Source: Megaustenia siamemsis (Eukaryota; Mollusca; Gastropoda; Stylommatophora; Ariophantidae). From it: DNA of 64,000 bases. Within the stretch, counting starts at the first letter, position 1, and the number at the start of each line of letters is the position of its first letter. The notes under the pieces were generated by a model, which was not told where the DNA came from, did not search any database, and was given only the letters and a program-made list of their open reading frames with translations. Positions 21,538 to 31,565 of this stretch are shown here, piece after piece. A program made the position numbers and the translations under genes. The stretch covers positions 7,503,507-7,567,506 of the forward strand of contig JAVIAB010000102.1 in assembly GCA_032433765.1 (NCBI GenBank). Direction: 5' to 3'.

Positions 21538-24107
21538 TCTTCTTCTTCTACCTTTTAGCTCCCAGTGGAGCATAGGTCTTCAACAAACACTTTCCAAGTC
21601 GTTCTGTTTTTTGCAATTCTTTTAAGATCATTCCATGTCTTCCCATCATCTTCATCTCTGCTTCAATCTGTCTTCTCCAAGAATTCCTTGGTCTTCCTCT
21701 TTGTCTTTTCCCCTGGGGATTCCAAAAAAGGGCCTGTTGTGTAATACTCTCAGTTGGTTTCCGTAGTGTGTGTCCTATCCATCGCCATCGTCTTCGCTGT
21801 ATTTCTTTATCCACTGGTATTTGACCGTACATTTCCATAATTCCACGTTTGTGACTTTGTCCTGCCATTTCCATCCCTTTATTCTGCGCAAGCATCCATT
21901 AATGAAAGTCTGTACCTTCGTGATTGTCAATTTTGTTATTCTCCATGTTTCACAGCCATATAATAGAACCGACTTAACATTGGAGTTGAAAATTTGTATT
22001 TTTGTATTTAGCCTAATTTCTTTGGATTTCCATATGTTTCCCAGTGCAATGAAAGCTCCTCTTGCTTTTGATATCCTTATTTTGGTATCGTTTTCTGTTC
22101 CTCCCTCTTTATCTATATTACTGCCCAGATATATATAAGATTGTACGTCTAGTAGAGGTATTTCTCCTATTTTATTTGGTTATTGCCAACTGCATTAATT
22201 CTCATAATGTTGGTCTTATCTCTATTAATCTTTAGTCCTAGCTGTTGTGATCTCTCATCTAATATACTCATTTTATCTTGCATCTGTTGGTGGCTGTGTG
22301 ATAGGAGAGCTATGTCATCAGCAAAGTCTAAATCATCAAGTTGTTTGGTCAGTGACCACTGGATCCCATTTCTGTTGTTTTGAGTTATTTTCATAATCCA
22401 ATCTATGGCCAGTAGAAAGAGAAATGGAGACAGAAGGCATCCTTGCCTTACTCCTGTTCTTATTTCAATGCTTCTGTAAGCTGTCTTCATGCACCACACT
22501 ACATTTTGTTCCTTCATACATTGTTTTTATCAGGTTAATAAACTTTATGGGGATTCCATAATGACTCAGCAACTTCCAAAGCATTCTTCTGTCTAAACTA
22601 TCAAATGCCTTTTCGTAATCTATGAATCCAATATAAAGTGGGGATTTTAGTTCTAAACTTTGTTCAACTATTATACGTAGAGTAGTTATTTGATCAGCAC
22701 ATGATCTGTTCTTCCTAAAACCTGCTTGTTCATCTCTCAAGTGTTTCTCTATAGCCTCTTTTATTCTCTCCAGAATGATTCTGCCTAATATTTTTCCTGG
22801 CACTGATAGTAGCATAATTCCCCTATAATTTGTGCACTCCTGTAAACTTCCTTTCTTTGGTAGTTTGATCATATAACCTTCTCTCCAGTCTTTAGGTATT
22901 TCTTCCCTCTCCCAAATTTTATCCAATAGATTATGTAACATCTTGGTAGAGGTGATAATATCTGCTTTGATGGCTTCCGAAGGAATTTCATCTGGTCCTG
23001 TGGCTTTACCATCTTTTAACAGTTTGATGGCTTTCATTATTTCTTCTTTGCTTGGTTTTCCGCAGTTAACGTGTAATTCTTCTTCTGCTGGTAGTATATC
23101 TGGAGGATTATTTGAGCCAGGTCTGTTCAAAAGTTCTTCAAAGTGCTCCTTCCATCTCTCCATTTGTTCCTTTATATTACTAAGCAGATTTCCTTTCTTA
23201 TCTTTGATAAAGGCGTTGATCTGTTTGTATTTTCCACCTAATTTCTTTGTGCTGTTGTACAGTTCTTTCATATTCCCTTTATTTGCTGCTTCTTCTGCCT
23301 CTTTAGCTAATTCATCTATATATTTCCTCTTATCCCTTTTAATGCATCTTCTCACTTCTTTATTCACCTCTGTGTAAGCTTCCTGTGTCTTGGCTTTATT
23401 ACTTCTTGTTTTGCTTTTATTTATGTCTGCTTTCTTGTTCTTTCTTTCTTTAATTTTATCCAGGGTCTCTGCTGTCATCCATGCCTTATTCTGGCGTTCT
23501 CTTTTCCCCAGTGTTTCTTCGCATGTCTCTTTCCATATATTTTTTACCTGTTTCCAATGATCTTCTATATTTATAGTATTTTCTAGTTGTTGGAGGACTT
23601 GGTATTTGTTTGATATTGTGACTGCGAATTTATCTTTAATTCCTTGTTCTTTAAGAAACCCTACATTGAAATACGTTCTGCCCTTATTCGTTGTAGTATA
23701 CCTTTTTAATTTAATTTTAAGTTTGGCTAACAGAAGATGATGATCAGAAGCTATATCTGCCCCTCTATATACTTTTACATCCTGTAAGGATGACTTAAAC
23801 TTATTATTAATACATATGTGATCAATTTGATTTTCCGTTCTATGATCTGGTGACACCCATGTAGCTTTGTGTATTCTTTTATGTTGGAATATTGTTCCTC
23901 CTAGGCTCATTTGATTAAGGGCGCAGAAATTCACAAATATCTCTCCATTCTCGTTTATATCTCCAAGTCCATGTTTTCCCATAATCTCTTCAAAGCCTCT
24001 GTTGTCTGATCCTACCTTAGCATTTAGGTCTCCCATCAAGATTATAATATCCTTGGCTCGTCTTGCATCCATCTGGCATTGTAGCTGTTTATAAAAATCA
24101 TCTTTAA
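21538..24107 (-). mobile_element. LINE-C element, 5'-truncated (endonuclease, RT, 3' end)
   Basis: The largest non-LTR element copy fully inside the window. Reading the minus strand: partial AP-endonuclease-like domain, linker, reverse transcriptase, the L-L-Y-G-C-E-T-W region, then G-H-T-L-R-K-P-T-E-S, W-N-P-Q-G-K-R-Q-R-G-R-P-R-N-S-W-R-R and a stop near 21550. These proteins are commonly annotated as craniofacial development protein 2-like or endonuclease-reverse transcriptase. The bovine gene of that name derives from an RTE element. The first part of the endonuclease is missing. An opposite-strand copy of its C-terminus abuts at 24108. Confidence 0.9.
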
Positions 24108-24132
24108 ACATGGAGAATAACAAAATTGACAA
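22165..24132 (-). pseudogene. Endonuclease / reverse-transcriptase ORF of LINE-C, frameshifted
   Basis: A frame of 555 codons (24132 to 22465), followed after a frameshift near 22490-22515 by a second frame to 22167. Endonuclease landmarks are G-D-L-N-A-K-V-G, then N-Q-I-D-H-I and A-S-D-H-H-L-L, whose Asp-His is the conserved catalytic pair. RT landmarks are N-Y-R-G-I-M-L-L, Q-A-G-F-R-K-N-R-S, D-Y-E-K-A-F-D-S, T-G-V-R-Q-G-C-L-L-S-P and F-A-D-D near 22315, the metal-binding motif. Another frameshift near 22165 separates the thumb and C-terminal region. The role is target-primed reverse transcription of its own RNA. With two breaks and no N-terminus it cannot be autonomous. Decay is mild, so insertion is recent. 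Both breaks are single-base and could partly be consensus errors. Confidence 0.9.
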
Positions 24133-24512
24133 TCACGAAGGTACAGACTTTCATTAATGGATGCTTGCGCAGAAAAAGGGATGGAAATGGCAGGACAAAG
24201 TCACAAACGTGGAATTATGGAAATGTACCGGTCAAATACCAGTGGATAAAGAAATACAGCGAAGACGATGGCGATGGATAGGACACACACTACGGAAACC
24301 AACTGAGAGTATTACACAACAGGCCCTTTTTTGGAATCCCCAGGGGAAAAGACAAAGAGGAAGACCAAGGAATTCTTGGAGAAGACAGATTGAAGCAGAG
24401 ATGAAGATGATGGGGAGGACATGGAATGATCTTAAAAGAATTGCAAAAAACAGAACGACTTGGAAGGTGTTTGTTGAAGACCTATGCTCCACTGGAGCTA
24501 AAAGGTAGAAGA
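24108..24512 (+). mobile_element. LINE-C C-terminus, plus strand
   Basis: Inverted counterpart of 21548-21950. It includes an open frame at 24161-24508 with Q-R-R-R-W-R-W-I-G-H-T-L-R-K-P, then R-G-R-P-R-N-S-W-R-R, ending F-V-E-D-L-C-S-T-G-A-K-R-stop. This terminus is intact. It sits head-to-head with the larger minus-strand copy and is followed directly by a LINE-D-derived array. Confidence 0.88.
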
Positions 24513-24514
24513 AG

Positions 24515-25270
24515 AAGACCATGGGATGCATTGAAGACAACCAGAGAAGAAATAAAAGTACCATGGGATGCATTGAAGACAACCAGAGAAGAAATAAAAG
24601 TACCATGGATACATTGAAGACAACCAGAGAAGAAATAAAAGTACCATGGGATACATTGAAGACAACCAGAGAAGAAATAAAAGTACCATGGGATACATTG
24701 AAGACAACCAGAGAAGAAATAAAAGTACCATGGGATACATTGAAGACAACCAGAGAAGAAATAAAAGTACCATGGGATACATTGAAGACAACCAGAGAAG
24801 AAATAAAAGTACCATGGGATACATTGAAGACAACCAGAGAAGAAATAAAAGTACCATGGGATGCATTGAAGACAACCAGAGAAGAAATAAAAGTACCATG
24901 GTATGCATTGAAGACAACTAGAGAAGAAATAAAAGTACCATGGGATGCATTGAAGACAACCAGAGAAGAAATAAAAGTACTATGGGATGCATTGAAGACA
25001 ACCAGAGAAGAATAAAAGTACCATGGGATGCATTGAAGACAACCAGAGAAGAATAAAAGTACCATGGGATACATTGAAGACAACCAGAGAAGAAATAAAA
25101 GTACCATGGGATGCATTGAAGACAACCAGAGAAGAAATAAAAGTACCATGGGATGCATTGAAGACAACCAGAGAAGAAATAAAAGTACCATGGGATACAT
25201 TGAAGACAACCAGAGAAGAAATAAAAGTACCATGGGATGCATTGAAGACAACCAGAGAAGAAATAAAAGA
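24515..25270 (+). repeat. 42-bp array from a LINE P-W motif
   Basis: About 18 units of 42 bases, each decoding to P-W-D-A-L-K-T-T-R-E-E-I-K-V. This corresponds to the R-I-P-W-T-A-K-K-x-N-E-x-V-L block found once in ordinary RTE-type C-termini (for example 14066-14107). After the last unit the LINE reading continues as E-R-I-R-H-P-K-I-S-S-I-I-K into the next array. Frames on both strands are open because the unit is in phase. I see no reason to call it a gene. Confidence 0.93.
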
Positions 25271-25307
25271 AAGGATAAGACATCCAAAAATATCATCTAT
25301 AATCAAG

Positions 25308-26398
25308 TAAAGAAGGTGGTCATATGTTAGCCATGTGATGAGAAGAGACAACAAGAGAAGGTGGTCATATGTTGGCCATGTGATGAGAAGAGACAATAAG
25401 AGAAGGTGGTAATATGTTGGCCATGTGATGAGAAGAGACAATAAGAGAAGGTGGTCATATTGTAGCCATGTGATGAGAAGAGACAATAAGAGAAGTGGTC
25501 ATATGTTGGCCATGTGATGAGAAGAGACAATAAGAGAAGGTGGTCATATGTTAGCCATGTTATGAGAAGAGACAATAAGAGAAGGTGGTCATATGTTAGC
25601 CATGTGATGAGAAGAGACAACAAGAGAAGGTGGTCATATGTTGGCCATGTGATGAGAAGAGACAATAAAAGAAGAAGGTGGTCATATGTTAGCCATGTGA
25701 ATAGAAGAGACAATAAGAGAAGAAGGTGGTCATATGTTAGCCTTGTGATGAGAAGAGACAATAAGAGAAGAAGGTGGTCATATGTTAGCCATGTGATGAG
25801 AAGAGACAACAAGAGAAGAAGGTGGTCATATGTTGGCCATGTGATGAGAAGAGACAATAAGAGAAGGTTGTCATATCTTAGCCATGTGATGAAAAGAGAC
25901 AACAAGAGAAGGTGGTCATATGTTAGCCATGTGATGAGAAGAGACAATAAGAGAAGGTGGTCATATCTTAGCCATGTGATGAGAAGAGACAATAAGAGAA
26001 GAAGGTGGTCATATGTTGGCCATGTGATGAGAAGAGACAATAAGAGAAGGTTGTCATATCTTAGCCATGTGATGAGAAGAGACAATAAGAGAAGAAGGTG
26101 GTCATATGTTGGCCATGTGATGCGAAAAGACAATAAGAGAAGAAGGTGATCATATGTTGGCCATGTGATGAGAAGAGACAATAAGAGAAGAAGGTGGTCA
26201 TATGTTGGCGATGTGATGCGAAAAGACAATAAGAGAAGAAGGTGGTCATATGTTGGCCATGTGATGAGAAAAGACAACAAGAGAAGGAGGTGGTCATATG
26301 TTAGCCATGTGATGAGAAGAGACAATAAGAGAAGAAGGTGGTCATATGTTAGCCATGTGATGAGAAGAGACAACAAGAGAAGAAGGTGGTCATATGTT
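25308..26398 (+). repeat. 42/45-bp array from the LINE G-H-V-M-R-R-D motif
   Basis: About 25 units alternating between 42 and 45 bases (an extra GAA codon). They decode to R-R-(R)-W-S-Y-V-G-H-V-M-R-R-D-N-K. The same Y-V-G-H-V-M-R-R-D motif occurs once in the LINE-D copy at 3.9 kb. Only about 40 bases of ordinary LINE sequence separate it from the preceding array, so two neighbouring segments of one C-terminus were amplified independently. Minor variants (GTTAGCC/GTTGGCC, GAGAAG/GCGAAA) are scattered. Confidence 0.93.
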
Positions 26399-26399
26399 A

Positions 26400-26500
26400 C
26401 ATCTTCCGTCTGAGGTTAACAACTTTCCCAAATATTTAAATTAATTTACATGTTTTAATATTGTTCCACTTGTCTTTATTTTGCACTTAGATGAAGTGTA
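26400..26500 (-). mobile_element. RTE-A LINE fragment
   Basis: Matches the reverse complement of about 13765-13845 (block CCAAATATTTAAATT and CACTTGTCTTTATTTTGCAC), the region after RT. It is short and joined directly to the array. Confidence 0.75.
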
Positions 26501-26749
26501 GTGGTAGTCATAATCAAAATGATGATAGCGGTGATTTTTATGTTGTTCTTACTTTCGCCTGACATCCTCTTCAACCTCCACCCTTAATAGGCCTTTAAGT
26601 TGGCGTATTTGTGTTGTCTCAATTCTAGAGTCTGTGCATTTTCGACTCATCTAGTTTTTGATCCAGAAAGTCAATGCGCACGTCAGAGTCGGGCGTAGTT
26701 AGCGAAGCGACTATTTCCTGCTCAAAGTCACTAAAGAGAGCACACAGCA

Positions 26750-26990
26750 TCATGTGCCATACCTGTTGACATAAGCGATCATGTCCTTCCACAATCTTCT
26801 ATCTACAGTGCATCTTATCAGTTCTGTTGTTGACTGTTTTCCATGCCATAACACCAAGCTATCCAGTATATTCCCTCTTTGTCGTCCGCGACCTCTCTTT
26901 TTCTGTATTTTGCCAGTTGTAACCAAGTATTTTCCTGCGTGGATATTCTCAAAGAGGCCAACACAAAAAGGGAGCTCCTAAGGAACATAG
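26750..26990 (-). mobile_element. RTE-A2 LINE 3' end with inverted 5' piece
   Basis: From 26750 to about 26930 the minus strand encodes the L-V-T-T-G-K to S-T-T-E-L-I terminus. From about 26943 to 26990 the plus strand encodes the segment that should lie just upstream (D-I-L-K-E-A-N-T-K-R-E-L-L), now inverted. This configuration is what twin-primed LINE insertion with 5' inversion would give. Confidence 0.72.
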
Positions 26991-27049
26991 AGAGTATATT
27001 GTACTTATTTCCTGTCTACCACCAATTGTCTAGTAATGTCTGAGCTGGA

Positions 27050-27925
27050 CTTCTCACAGCGATTTAGTGTGTGGCTCAGTGTGATTTATCGTGTGGGTCA
27101 GCGTGTGGGTCAGTATGTGGCTCAGTGTAATTTAGTGTGTGGGTCAGTGTGATTTATCGTGTGGGTCAGTGTGATTTATCGTGTGTGTCAGTGTGACTTG
27201 TGTGTTGGTCAGTGTGACTAGTGTGTGGGTCAGTGTGATTTATCGTGTGGGTCAGTGTGACTTAGTATATGTGTGTGTCAGTGTGTATCAGTGTGACTAG
27301 TGTGTGAGTCAGTGTGTATCAGTGTGACTAGTGTGTGTGTCAGTGTGACTAGTGTGTCTGTGTCAGTGTGACTAGTGTGTGTGTGTGTCAGTGTGACTAG
27401 TGTGTGTGTCAGTGTGACTATTGTGTGTGTGTCAGTGTGACTAGTGTGTGGGTCAGTGTGATTTATCGTGTGGGTCAGTGTGACTTAGTATATGTGTGTG
27501 TCAGTGTGTATCAGTGTGACTAGTGTGTGAGTCAGTGTGTATCAGTGTGACTAGTGTGTGTGTCAGTGTGACTAGTGTGTGTGTGTCAGTGTGACTAGTG
27601 TGTGTGTGTGTCAGTGTGACTAGTGTGTGTGTGTTGTCAGTGTGACTATTGTGTGTTGTCAGTGTGACTAGTGTGTGGGTCAGTGTGATTTATCGTGTGG
27701 GTCAGTGTGACTTAGTATATGTGTGTGTCAATGTGTAGCAGTGTGACTAGTGTGTGAGTCAGTGTGTATCAGTGTGACTAGTGTGTGTGTCAGTGTGACT
27801 AGTGTGTGTCAGTGTGACTAGTGTGTGTGTGTCAGTGTGACAAGTGTGTGTGTGTCAGTGTGACTATTGTGTGTGTGTCAGTGTGACTAATGTGTGTGTG
27901 TGTCAGTGTGATTTAGTGTTTAGTT
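27050..27925. repeat. TG-rich minisatellite with about 225-bp higher-order repeat
   Basis: Units of about 18-24 bases built on GTGTGGGTCAGTGTGACTAG. A larger block beginning at the TATCGTGTGGGTCAGTGTGA motif recurs at 27241, 27464 and 27691, spacing 223 and 227 bases. The alternating purine-pyrimidine content is high. Confidence 0.92.
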
Positions 27926-28164
27926 TACGGTGTTTCCCACCGTTTGCCCTAGGCGTGTCAATGACAACACAATATCAATTATCATATTAGCACAAAAATT
28001 GCGACACAGAAATCAACAACAGCACTTGCCCTGCATCACAGGAGGATTCTATGGTAGCCTTGATCACGCACAAAGGTTTATTTACACAACCCTTTAATTA
28101 CACTTTTCACACTTTCCGGTTAATTATCCCTGTTTGTATCTACTAGTTATGTTAAAACATTAAA

Positions 28165-28920
28165 CAGGACTGGCATGTAAACAACTTTCTACAGAGGAAA
28201 TTAAAATACTATGGCCGCGTCGAAAGATACAGTGAGATAGAAAGAATAATAATGGAGGGCATGGTTCCTGGACGGCACATCAGGGGCAGACTAAGAAGAA
28301 GGTGGTTTCAAGAGATCAAGAAGATCTTGAACATGACAACAGAAGAAGTGGGAGATTGTGGCAAAAGACAGGGATTTTTTTCAGGTGGGCTGTGGTGAGT
28401 GCAACGTTCTGTAGGAGATCTGGCTAGAGACAGAGATTCTTTCAGACGGGCTGTGGGAGATCTGGCTAGAGACAGAGATTCTTTCAGATAGGCTGTGGGA
28501 GATCTGGCTAGAGACAGAGATTCTTTCAGATAGGCAGATAGGCTGTGGGAGATCTGGCTAGAGACAGAGATTCTTTCAGACGGGCTGTGGGAGATCTGGC
28601 TAGAGACAGAGATTCTTTCAGATAGGCTGTGGGAGATCTGGCTAGAGACAGAGATTCTTTCAGATAGGCTGTGGGAGATCTGGCTAGAGACAGAGATTCT
28701 TTCAGATAAGCTGTGGGAGATCTGGCTAGAGACAGAAATTCTTTCAGATAGGCTGTGGTGAATGTAAACGGTCTGTGGAAGATCTGGATAGAGAGATTCT
28801 TTCAGACGGGCTGTGGTGAATGCAACGTTCTGTGGGAGATCTGGCTAGAGAGATTCTTTCAGACGGACTGTGGTGAATGCAATGTTCTGCATAGGACATG
28901 CGACCTGATGATGGTGATGA
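28165..28920 (+). mobile_element. LINE-F 3' end with internal 42-bp array
   Basis: Plus-strand C-terminus: L-K-Y-Y-G-R-V-E-R-Y-S, then I-I-M-E-G-M-V-P-G-R, then L-R-R-R-W-F-Q-E-I-K-K and T-T-E-E-V-G-D. After the array the natural terminus follows in another frame as V-V-N-A-M-F-C-I-G-H-A-T-stop with a TGATGATGGTGATGA tail. The element is therefore continuous around the array. Confidence 0.85.
28395..28875 (+). repeat. 42-bp array from the LINE D-L-A-R-D-R-D-S-F-R motif
   Basis: About 10-11 units of 42 bases (core GGAGATCTGGCTAGAGACAG) decoding to G-D-L-A-R-D-R-D-S-F-R-(R/Q)-A-V. This is the standard end of this LINE class, amplified in place. One unit has an 8-base duplication (AGATAGGC) and the last two carry 4-base deletions. 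Confidence 0.93.
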
Positions 28921-28959
28921 CCTAATAGTATCTCACTATAGACAGTAAAAAAAAATTAA

Positions 28960-29092
28960 AAATAAATGACAAGACAATTAGAGATAGGATTTCTCAGAAG
29001 AATGTTAAAAGTTCCCTGGAAAGCTAAAAAGACCAACACGGACATTATCAAAGAGGGCAACACAAAAAGGGAACTCCTAAAAAACAGTTCCC
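28960..29092 (+). mobile_element. RTE-A2 LINE internal fragment
   Basis: Decodes to F-L-R-R-M-L-K-V-P-W-K-A-K-K-T-N and N-T-K-R-E-L-L-K-N, the block upstream of the G-H motif. It stops at a junction with a minus-strand LINE piece. Confidence 0.75.
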
Positions 29093-29205
29093 TTACAGTT
29101 CTGTCCTTAAGTTCTGAATAGATTAATTGTTTGTTGTCCATTATTCTCACATTACCAGGCCAACTTATTCTCCGACTCCACAGTGTTGTCATGATGGGTG
29201 GGATT
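29093..29205 (-). mobile_element. LINE-G fragment
   Basis: Minus-strand frame with T-L-W-S-R-R-I-S-W-P-G-N-V and M-D-N-K-Q-L-I-Y-S-E-L-K, a version of the W-x-G-H-V/R-M-x-D-x-R-L-P-K-Q motif of another LINE family. Single, short copy. Confidence 0.6.
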
Positions 29206-29289
29206 AGTTTAGCTCGTTACAGACGTTAGGTTTGGTTACTTTATCTTACCGTTTGATGTTCATTCGATCGGACGACACAGTGATTGGTA

Positions 29290-29700
29290 TTGCGGAGCAT
29301 GCTGAAACATTCCAGACCCAACAAATTCCTTGCAAAAGTCGGATATGTTGGGCCGAAAGGCGCAAATAAACCACAACACAGCGCATTTATGAGAGCCGCG
29401 ATAGCTCAGTGGTTAGTGAACTGGACTGCAAAGGACAAGAGGTAGGGTTCGACCCCAACCGACGGCTTCCGGGTTCACCCAGCCTTAAATGGGTACCGGA
29501 TTTTTTCTGGGAAGGTAAAGCGGCACGGGCGTAATACCGACCACATTACCCAAAAATCATGTGCTAAAGGTCTGTAAAATTTATGGTCACTAACACCATA
29601 TTCCCTATACGCCACTTGGCGTGACGGGGGGGGGGGTGTCTTTACCTACTTTACAACGCATTTATGTGTACTTAGTGTCCTTTTAAGGGCGGATGACGAA
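29290..29700 (+). mobile_element. Unnamed repeat interrupted by a SINE-A
   Basis: Flanks of the SINE-A at 29393-29656 match the minus strand at 32619-32730. The left flank has AGTCGGATATGTTGGGCCGA and CAAATAAACCACAACAC. The right flank has GTCCTTTTAAGGGCGGAT. The two together form one continuous repeat in the second locus. The nature of the repeat is unknown. Its GGGCCGAAAGGCGC block recalls the GGCCGAAA motifs at 13.4 kb. Confidence 0.7.
29382..29666 (+). mobile_element. SINE-A copy with target-site duplication and empty-site paralogue
   Basis: Full-length SINE-A (about 29393-29656) with A and B boxes and a G11 run after the hairpin. It is flanked by a 10-bp duplication, CGCATTTATG, at 29382-29391 and 29657-29666. 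The repeat at 32619-32730 has the same flanks without the SINE. Confidence 0.93.
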
Positions 29701-30360
29701 TACTGGCTATTCCTTTAGTAGTTATCGCATGAACGCCAGAGAGAGAGAGACAGAGACAGAGGATATGGTATGGGACATAGCTTTTTAACTTCTTGGGTCT
29801 TAGAATCAAAATAGTTGAGTCGAAAGTGGAAATAATTGTGGGTGGAGTCAGGCGCGGTGGAAGTAAGGAAAACAAGAGTCATCCGTGATTATAGTAGCTG
29901 AGCCACATCGCCGGAAGCCTGTCCAATCAGAACGCACGAGTGTTTATCACGTCGTCTCTTCCTCGTGCGATGATGGAGGGGGAAACCACAAGGGAAGTAA
30001 ATTAACACTACTAGGCCGGTCTCGTCTTCACGGGCACGTAACCCATTGCAGAGCTATGACTGAATTATCGTTCTTGTGTCAATTTATTTCTCCATTGTAC
30101 TTTTCATTGGTACAACGAGCGTTGTTCGAGGGCTATTTCGGTTACTTGTGTGTTCATTCGCAGTGGAATAATGCGACGACGGCAAAGCGCTGTTGAGTGT
30201 GATGTGTTGATTACGTAATTGCGTAAAACAGCAACCGGTTCAGTTCCTTGTGCAACACAGGTCATCAGTTGAACTTTCAGTTTTTCGTTCTCCGTGTGTT
30301 CTGTTCTTGAATGAACATTCATTGAGAGGAATAAGTGAAGTTCTTTGTTCATATAATTGA
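29700..30360. other. No gene recognised
   Basis: Unique-looking sequence of more balanced base composition than its surroundings. Short frames exist (for example about 100 codons from 29885), but they show no recognisable domain. Confidence 0.5.
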
Positions 30361-30362
30361 TT

Positions 30363-30365
30363 ATG

Positions 30366-30401
<36 letters not shown>

Positions 30402-30402
30402 G
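30363..30402. repeat. (AAT)n microsatellite
   Basis: About 13 consecutive AAT trinucleotides. Confidence 0.97.
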
Positions 30403-30725
30403 GAAATTCTTTACACGGAGCTTCCGAGCAATCTGACCGCCAGAAGTCGACTCCCGTCGAGCAAGTGTAAACTGCTCTCTAGCTTCTCGACACTCTGGGA
30501 GAGGTGGGGACCCCTGGGTCATGACTCCCAGGCGTCGACCTCCTGCTGTATTGAACTCGAAAGCTGACAATATATCGGACATAAAATAAGTACACGTGTA
30601 CTTATTTCGTCGAGGAGTTAATGGTGAAATGTGTGTTTTAATTTATCATCAACTTGAAAGCTGCCCAGTAAGCTTTCGTCATCATCATCTTTCCCTTTTC
30701 GTCAAACTTCACACACGGCTTGTTA
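30403..30725. other. No gene recognised
   Basis: No coherent frame or known motif. Confidence 0.5.
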
Positions 30726-30729
30726 ATGT

Positions 30730-31565
30730 TTGGTCTAGTCTAGTCTAGGTTAGGTTAGTTTAGTTTAGTTTAGTCTAGTCTAATTTGGTTAAGTCTAGTT
30801 TAGTTTAGTTAATTCTAGTTTAGTTTAGTCTACTTTAGTCTAGTCTACTTTAGTTTAGTCTAGTTGAATCTAGTTTAGTGTAGTCCAGTGTACTTTAGTT
30901 TAGTCTAATCTAGCTTAGTTTAGTATAGCTTGGTCTAGTCTGCTTTAGTTTAGTCGTCTACTTTAGTTTAGTTTAGTCGTCTACTTTAGTTTTGTTTAGT
31001 CTAGTTTAGTTTAGTCTAGTTTAGTTTAGTCTAGTCTACTTTAATTCAGTTTAGCCTAGTCTAGTCTACTTTAGTTTTCTTTAGTTTTGTTTAGTTTAAT
31101 CTAGTTTAGTTCAGTTTAGCCTAGTCTAGTCTACTCTAGTATAGTTTAGTCTAGTCTACTCTAGTTTAGTTTAGTCTAGTCTACTCTAGTTTAGTTTAGT
31201 TCAGTTTAGCCTAGTCTAATCTACTCTAGTTTAGTTTATTTCAGTCTAGTCTAGTCTACTCTAGTTTAGTTTAATTCAGTTTAGCCTAGTCTACTCTAGT
31301 TTAGTTTAGTTCAGTCTAGTCTACTCTAGTTTAGTTTAGTTTAGCCTAGTCTGGTCTACTCTAGTTTAGTTTAGTTTAGTCTAGTATACTCTAGTTTAGT
31401 TTAGTTTACTCTATTTTAGTTTAGTTTAGTCTAGTCTACTGTAGTTTAGTTTGCTCTAGTTTAGTTTAGTCTAGTCTACTGTAGTTTAGTTTGCTCTAGT
31501 TTAGTTTAGTCTTGTCTACTGTAGTTTAGTTTAGTCTAGTCTACTGTAGTTTAGTTTAGTCGATA
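30730..31565. repeat. Degenerate pentamer array (TAGTT/TAGTC)n
   Basis: About 835 bases of 5-base units, mostly TTTAG and TCTAG, with occasional slips. Mixed blocks such as TAGTCTAGTCTACTCTAGTT recur, so a loose higher-order pattern is present. Confidence 0.93.

Noticed and set aside
24521..26413. Repeat protein with 14-residue motifs
   Set aside because: Units are recognisable LINE C-terminus motifs amplified in place; interrupted by stops between the arrays and open on both strands.
29885..30196. 103-codon frame as a possible host gene
   Set aside because: No recognisable domain, no support on either side. Compatible with chance.
30730..31565. Interstitial telomeric repeat
   Set aside because: The pentamer lacks the G-run of TTAGGG or TTAGG and is too degenerate.
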